Assembly: GCA_023434855.1 (NCBI GenBank)
Contig: JAEYSJ010000026.1
Coordinates: 1-8,514 of the forward strand
Direction of reading: 5' to 3'
Length of the DNA stretch: 8,514 bases
Source of the DNA: Bacillota bacterium
GTDB lineage: Bacteria; Bacillota_C; Negativicutes; JAEYSJ01
The notes beneath the pieces are model-generated. The model saw only the letters and a list, made by a program, of their open reading frames with translations. It was not told the origin of the DNA and did no database searches. The position numbers and the translations under genes were made by a program. Shown in pieces: positions 5,860 to 8,514 of this stretch (position 1 is its first letter; every line of letters begins with the position of its first letter).

Positions 5860-5875
5860 TATGTATAACATTTAA

Positions 5876-5904
5876 ATTATATAGTATTTGATAGTATTTT
5901 TCAA
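5876..5904 (-). promoter_or_regulatory. Promoter of the chemotaxis gene
   Basis: Minus strand: TTGAAA (5899-5904), 17-nt spacer, TATAAT (5876-5881). It is a good sigma-70 match, with a start near 5869 and a leader of about 103 nt that contains the hairpin above. Confidence 0.72.
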
Positions 5905-5976
5905 TATATAGCATACAAGCATTAATAAAATGCAGTTTAGTAACTTTTAATCCCTTTATTTCTTTGTTATTAAGAA

Positions 5977-6004
5977 TTGCACTTTTTGACGAATATGGTA
6001 AAAT
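5977..6004 (+). promoter_or_regulatory. Candidate promoter of the YvyF-like gene
   Basis: TTGCAC (5977-5982), 16-nt spacer, TAAAAT (5999-6004) with TGG before it, an extended -10 element. It is divergent from the chemotaxis promoter. The 5' leader would be about 105 nt; apart from these elements I see nothing in 5905-6100. Confidence 0.5.
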
Positions 6005-6116
6005 ATTAGTAAAAGGCAACTATAGAACATTTTCTTTTTTGCAGTATTTAATGATTCCTTTTCTTTTCCTTTGTAGGGAAATGTTCAGAAATTCTATTTT
6101 ACTGGAGGGCTTAAAA

Positions 6117-6488
6117 TTGCGAGAGATAATCAACTGCATTCAATGTGGCGAAGTTTGCGTAGATAATCCCAACAGGCTTTGTCCACAGTGCTACCAAGAA
6201 TTATTGGATGCGGAAATAATAGTTGCCGACTATTTGCGAACCCGCGGAATTGCAACAATTGATGAAGTTTACATGGCAACCAAGATAAAAAAACACATTA
6301 TTATGAAGATGATTCGTGAAGGAAGAATAACAGAAGGCAACCTGTCATATTTATGCAGCTGCGGTGCATCTATTACTTCCGGGCAATTTTGTATGAATTG
6401 CCTAGCCACTATGGCAAAATCCGCCACACCGGAAAAACCTGATGACAAGCAGGAAAAGAAAAATGAATGTTTCCACATTGAAATATAA
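6117..6488 (+). CDS. YvyF-like zinc-ribbon protein (TIGR03826-type)
   Basis: A 123-residue protein if it starts at the TTG at 6117, which has GGAGGG 8 nt upstream; the longer frame from 5964 lacks a ribosome site and adds 51 residues with no family resemblance. Two zinc-binding Cys clusters flank a helical centre: C7-x-x-C10 and C22-P-Q-C25, then C80-S-C82 and C92-M-N-C95. The centre (about 40-72, TIDEVYMATKIKKHIIMKMIREGRI) looks like a small helix-turn-helix. This matches the Bacillota family that includes B. subtilis YvyF of the flagellar flgM region, judged from memory. The third Cys pair is CxC rather than the expected CxxC. No flagellar genes lie next to it, so a flagellar role is uncertain. 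A Lys/Glu-rich tail follows residue 105. A convergent terminator lies 20 nt downstream. Confidence 0.72.
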   Translation: MREIINCIQCGEVCVDNPNRLCPQCYQELLDAEIIVADYLRTRGIATIDEVYMATKIKKHIIMKMIREGRITEGNLSYLCSCGASITSGQFCMNCLATMAKSATPEKPDDKQEKKNECFHIEI

Positions 6489-6507
6489 TAAAATCCTTAT
6501 ACATTAA

Positions 6508-6541
6508 ATGGGTCGACCTAAACAATTTTAGGCCGGCCCAT
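6508..6541. terminator. Shared convergent terminator
   Basis: ATGGGTCGACCTAAA (6508-6522) and TTTAGGCCGGCCCAT (6527-6541) form a 15-position stem with one G-U pair and one mismatch and a 4-nt loop. It lies between the plus-strand YvyF-like gene and the minus-strand tRNAs and can serve both. The U-runs after it are weak on either side. Confidence 0.7.
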
Positions 6542-6588
6542 TCTTCATAGACTAACGGTAATTCACTTTTTGCATTTTTTTATCTTTA

Positions 6589-6677
6589 TGGTGCCGGGGA
6601 CCGGAATCGAACCGGTACGGGTGTTACCACCCGAGGGATTTTAAGTCCCTTGCGTCTGCCTGTTCCGCCACCCCGGC
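6589..6677 (-). tRNA. tRNA-Leu (anticodon UAA)
   Basis: An 89-nt class II tRNA with genome-encoded CCA (6589-6591). The acceptor stem GCCGGGG/CCCCGGC is perfect. The anticodon loop CTTAAAA on AGGGA/TCCCT gives UAA (bases 6641-6643), which reads UUA. The long variable arm (GGGTGGTAACACCC) is typical of tRNA-Leu, and the T-loop GGTTCGATTCC is canonical. It lies 5 nt downstream of tRNA-Cys, in the same transcript. Confidence 0.98.
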
Positions 6678-6682
6678 AGTAA

Positions 6683-6757
<75 letters not shown>

Positions 6758-6771
6758 TTGCTAGATATTAA

Positions 6772-6800
6772 ATTATATCAGGTTATCAATGTTATGTCAA
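6772..6800 (-). promoter_or_regulatory. Perfect consensus promoter of the tRNA pair
   Basis: Minus strand: TTGACA (6795-6800), 17-nt spacer, TATAAT (6772-6777), an exact sigma-70 consensus as expected for stable RNA. It begins 18 bp after the stop codon of the OstA-like gene. No terminator separates them, so some read-through from that gene is possible. Confidence 0.88.
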
Positions 6801-6818
6801 GTTCCTTTGCATTTTACC

Positions 6819-7301
6819 CTATTGCAGAGAATTCGTTTCCACATTATAAGTTACGGAATCGGCAGACGAAGTTCGATCTCCTTGCGTAATCCGTACATTG
6901 CCGCCAAATACGCAAAGTTTGGTGCCCCAATTAAAATCGGCATTGTCGGCAGCTATCGCTAAATCGCCTTGTTTAAAATTTACATTGCCGTCAATGTAAG
7001 CCCTATTCTGTCCACCATATACATGTACACTATCAGCAGTAAGATAGATGTTTCCCTGAGTCAGGGTTATGCCCCCCGAGCCCCATACTTCTAACGAGCT
7101 CATGCTTACCTTTGCCTGACCGGCAGTGATGATTCGATCATTAACCTCAATATATACATTGCCTTTCAGTATATAAAGCCCGCTATCCGCATCATAGTAA
7201 CTGGTATCCGATTTAATGATCGGTTTGGCAGCTGCAACCGCCGATAATCCGATAAAAGTAACCAGAACCAAAACAACAGCAAATAAAATTTTGCTTTTCA
7301 T
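6819..7301 (-). CDS. Secreted OstA/LptA-like periplasmic protein
   Basis: A 160-residue protein with a Sec signal peptide: basic MKSK, a hydrophobic core to about residue 20, and AVAAA before a likely cut near 25/26. The mature part consists of four repeats of beta-strand pattern (about 41-65, 72-95, 100-125 and 129-153), each with a G-x-V/I/N core and an A-D-S/N-x-x-like end (TADSVHVY, AADNADFNW, SADSVTYN). This is the signature of the OstA/LptA beta-jellyroll, which in diderm bacteria shields lipopolysaccharide crossing the periplasm. One Cys (130) is present. It starts at ATG 7301 with GGAAGGTG about 7 nt upstream. It follows the RND gene by 51 nt without a terminator, so the two are probably co-transcribed. 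Whether it is the main LptA or a paralogue serving the pump cannot be told. Confidence 0.83.
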   Translation of the reverse strand: MKSKILFAVVLVLVTFIGLSAVAAAKPIIKSDTSYYDADSGLYILKGNVYIEVNDRIITAGQAKVSMSSLEVWGSGGITLTQGNIYLTADSVHVYGGQNRAYIDGNVNFKQGDLAIAADNADFNWGTKLCVFGGNVRITQGDRTSSADSVTYNVETNSLQ

Positions 7302-7352
7302 ACATATTCACCTTCCATTTTTTTATAATTATTCGTGAAACAGATAATAAAA

Positions 7353-8513
7353 CTACTCACAGTGAGTTACTGTGTGCATTTCAAGATTATCATTTGCGGG
7401 ATGATTATTTTTTACTTTAAACCATGCCGCATACATAGTCGGTAAAACTAACAACGTCAGTACAGTGGCACCAAACAAACCACCGGCAATCGCCACCGCC
7501 ATTGGGCCCCAAAAAAGTGTAGGAATCAGCGGAACCATTCCTAATATGGCAGCAGCAGCGGTAAGCATAATCGGCCTGAATCTTAATATAGCTGAATTTA
7601 TTATGGCATCCCAGGTTGTTTGTCCGGCTTTGATATGTTTTTCAATTTGATCAATAAGAATTACCGAATTCCGGATGATCATCCCGCCGAGGGCTAAAAT
7701 CCCAAGTTCGGCTACAAATCCCATAGGGCGTGCAGTGATCAGCAGCGCCAGGCTTACTCCGATAATACCCAGAGGCGCGGTAAGGACGGTAAGCAGCATC
7801 AAAGACATTTTTTGAAGCTGGCACATAAGAAGAATAAGAATAATCACAATCATGGCAGGCACCGGCTGAAGCAAAAAGCCCATTGATGTAATGCTTTTTT
7901 CGGAAGACCCGCCAATATCAACGCTATAACCGGGTGGCAGGTTTTCCCGCAAAGATTTAAGGCTTTCATATACTTGTTTCGTGCCGTCGTTACCGGTTAT
8001 CCCGGAAGCTACGTTTGCCTGAACAGTTATGGTGGGTTTCAGGTCACGTCGCCAAATCAGTCCATCTTCCGCTTCATAGCTTATTTTTGCAATTTGATCC
8101 AAAGGAACATATCTACCGTTGCCGATATGAATGGGAAGATCTTTAATGCTGGCTAAATCTTTCCGGTTTTGGGAATCTAAGCGAAATACAATACCTACCG
8201 TTTTATCCTGTTCATAAAACTCGGCAATTGAGGCTCCTGACAGCTGGGTCTGCAAATCGAGGGCCAGATTTTGACTCGAAATACCCAACATGCGCGCCTT
8301 GTCCTGGTCAACGGTCAAATGCATAACCTTATTTTTTTCATTCCAGTCAAAGTTAATATCTTTAATATTGGGGTTGCCTGCCATGATATCGCTAACCTGT
8401 TTTGCAAGCTGACGCACCTTCTCATGGTCGTACCCGGTAACCCGCAACATAACAGGGTAGGGTGACGGAGGCCCTGTCTGTATAAGTTTAACATTTCCCC
8501 GCACATTTTCAAA
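7353..8513 (-). CDS. RND multidrug efflux transporter, C-terminal 386 residues (5' end outside)
   Basis: The frame is open to the right edge, so this is a truncated view of a gene usually about 1,030 codons long; the GTG at 8502-8504 inside the frame is not its start. The visible part covers the second periplasmic porter/docking region (to about residue 205 of the visible part) and the last five membrane helices, TM8-TM12 (about 215-360). The TM10 motif GGMIIRNSVILIDQI (276-290 of the visible part) and the later RFRPIMLTAAAAILGMVPL and GPMAVAIAGGL stretches are hallmarks of AcrB/MexB-type HAE1 pumps. Such pumps use proton flow to export drugs or lipids through a periplasmic adaptor and an outer-membrane channel. 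The proton-relay Asp residues of TM4 are outside the window. It is followed by the OstA-like gene in the same direction. Confidence 0.96.
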   Translation of the reverse strand, partial: FENVRGNVKLIQTGPPSPYPVMLRVTGYDHEKVRQLAKQVSDIMAGNPNIKDINFDWNEKNKVMHLTVDQDKARMLGISSQNLALDLQTQLSGASIAEFYEQDKTVGIVFRLDSQNRKDLASIKDLPIHIGNGRYVPLDQIAKISYEAEDGLIWRRDLKPTITVQANVASGITGNDGTKQVYESLKSLRENLPPGYSVDIGGSSEKSITSMGFLLQPVPAMIVIILILLMCQLQKMSLMLLTVLTAPLGIIGVSLALLITARPMGFVAELGILALGGMIIRNSVILIDQIEKHIKAGQTTWDAIINSAILRFRPIMLTAAAAILGMVPLIPTLFWGPMAVAIAGGLFGATVLTLLVLPTMYAAWFKVKNNHPANDNLEMHTVTHCE

Positions 8514-8514
8514 C

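Noticed and set aside
5819..6019. 66-codon minus-strand frame upstream of the chemotaxis gene
   Set aside because: It spans the chemotaxis promoter and the hairpin, has no ribosome site and no recognisable composition.
5964..6116. Longer N-terminus for the YvyF-like gene, starting at 5964
   Set aside because: No ribosome site there, it overlaps the likely promoter, and the extra residues have no family resemblance; the TTG at 6117 has a good site.
8315..8512. 65-codon minus-strand frame at the right edge
   Set aside because: Out of frame within the RND coding region, which is open to the window edge.

Overview
The window looks like chromosomal DNA of an AT-rich, low-GC bacterium that is Firmicutes-like yet has an outer membrane, most probably a Negativicutes (Sporomusa/Pelosinus-like) species. 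The reasons are the mix of a YvyF-type zinc-ribbon protein (a Bacillota flagellar-region family), an OstA/LptA-like periplasmic protein and an RND efflux pump. TTG starts and strong AGGAGG-type ribosome sites fit this. The taxon is an inference; nothing here names it.

Region 1-3214 (minus strand) is the front part of a type II polyketide synthase operon, in transcription order: a stand-alone malonyl-CoA:ACP transacylase of the kind used in trans by polyketide synthases, an acyl carrier protein, a ketosynthase alpha with intact Cys-His-His, and a translationally coupled ketosynthase beta/chain-length factor that runs off the left edge. The last has Arg where the catalytic Cys should be. The 204-nt ACP-KS-alpha gap holds a 35-bp tandem repeat with palindromic cores and further inverted repeats.

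Region 3215-4092 has no ordinary gene but is densely organised. Two near-identical plus-strand modules each have a consensus sigma-70 promoter, a ~90-nt transcribed unit and a terminator-like hairpin. Beyond them lie two diverged minus-strand operator-promoter modules that probably drive the polyketide operon. A 159-bp element with 18-bp imperfect terminal inverted repeats, enclosing a bidirectional terminator hairpin, abuts the next gene. If the minus-strand promoters are real, the polyketide mRNA leader is antisense to both small RNAs; this is the most unusual feature of the window.

Region 4093-6488 holds a methyl-accepting chemotaxis protein (minus), preceded by a promoter and a possible terminator/antiterminator leader, and a divergent small zinc-ribbon YvyF-like gene (plus). 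Region 6508-6800 has a shared convergent terminator and a tRNA-Leu(UAA)/tRNA-Cys(GCA) pair (minus) with a perfect consensus promoter. Region 6819-8514 (minus) encodes the C-terminal third of an RND transporter followed by a secreted OstA-like protein, probably one operon concerned with the cell envelope.
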